5,475 nt of DNA from Burkholderiales bacterium (GTDB lineage Bacteria > Pseudomonadota > Gammaproteobacteria > Burkholderiales > SG8-39): positions 1 through 5,475 of the forward strand of contig JAQSVY010000119.1 of NCBI GenBank assembly GCA_029266935.1, in the 5' to 3' direction. Every line of letters begins with the position of its first letter. Within the stretch, counting starts at the first letter, position 1. The notes beneath the pieces are model-generated. The model was not told the DNA's origin, searched no databases, and saw nothing but the letters and a program-made list of their open reading frames with translations. Below are positions 5,395 to 5,475 of the stretch, one piece after another. The position numbers and the translations under genes were made by a program.

Positions 5395-5475
5395 TCACTT
5401 CGCGGGCGGCTTGGCGTCCAGCGCCTTGATCACCTTGTCGGTGATGTCGATGCGCTGGCTCGCGTACACGGCGTC
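5395..5475 (-). CDS. skp: Skp/OmpH-family periplasmic chaperone, C-terminal end only
   Basis: Only the last 26 codons and the TGA (5395-5397) are inside the window; the gene continues past the right edge. The visible residues VYASQRIDITDKVIKALDAK match the usual ending of betaproteobacterial OmpH/Skp proteins (a Tyr-Ala-Ser-x-Arg-x-Asp-Ile-Thr pattern followed by an amphipathic helix). Skp is a periplasmic trimer that holds unfolded outer-membrane proteins between the Sec translocon and the BAM complex. Position directly before lpxD, four bases apart, agrees with the common bamA-skp-lpxD order. The call rests on a short fragment plus context. Confidence 0.88.
   Translation of the reverse strand, partial: DAVYASQRIDITDKVIKALDAKPPAK

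Noticed and set aside
1..5475. A novel defence, mobile or biosynthetic system
   Set aside because: Every substantial stretch is accounted for by conserved housekeeping genes in a familiar order; no transposase, integrase, toxin-antitoxin pair, CRISPR repeat or unexplained intergenic region is visible.

Overview
The window looks like a piece of a high-GC betaproteobacterial chromosome. The evidence is the gene order skp-lpxD-fabZ-lpxA-lpxB-rnhB-TrmH-family methyltransferase, facing a convergent ppsR. That order is, from general knowledge, typical of Burkholderiales, Nitrosomonadales and Rhodocyclales. I cannot assign an order or genus from sequence reading alone. I see no mobile element, phage gene, CRISPR array, tRNA or rRNA.

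Layout, left to right. Positions 2-499 (+) hold the C-terminal 60% of ppsR, the regulatory kinase/phosphorylase of PEP synthase; its start lies off the left edge. Everything else is on the minus strand and reads right to left: the last 26 codons of skp/ompH (5475-5395), lpxD (5390-4455), fabZ (4462-4010), lpxA (4013-3234), lpxB (3205-2054), rnhB (2057-1275) and a SpoU/TrmH-family RNA methyltransferase (1278-496). Most junctions overlap by 4-8 bases (lpxD/fabZ 8, fabZ/lpxA 4, lpxB/rnhB 4, rnhB/methyltransferase 4). skp and lpxD are 4 bases apart. The only wider gap is 28 bases between lpxA and lpxB. No stretch over 300 bases lacks a gene, and I see no internal promoter or clear terminator, so this is best read as one polycistronic message entering from the right.

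The genes form the envelope-building part of the operon. Skp escorts outer-membrane proteins through the periplasm. FabZ makes the unsaturated acyl-ACP intermediate of fatty acid synthesis and so competes for the 3-hydroxyacyl-ACP pool used by LpxA and LpxD. LpxA adds the first acyl chain to UDP-GlcNAc, LpxD adds the N-linked chain, and LpxB condenses two units into the lipid A disaccharide. rnhB (RNase HII, ribonucleotide removal from DNA) and the rRNA/tRNA 2'-O-methyltransferase ride at the end of the transcript.

I did not find an undescribed system. The points most worth a second look are small: a tandem duplication of the lpxA 3' end that makes an 8-codon mini-ORF abutting the lpxB start; an LpxD that seems to lack exactly one 18-residue beta-helix coil and part of its C-terminal helix; a roughly 75-residue C-terminal extension on RNase HII; a Met at the LpxA chain-length position suggesting 3-OH-C10 use; and a convergent gene pair sharing one CTAG as both stop codons.
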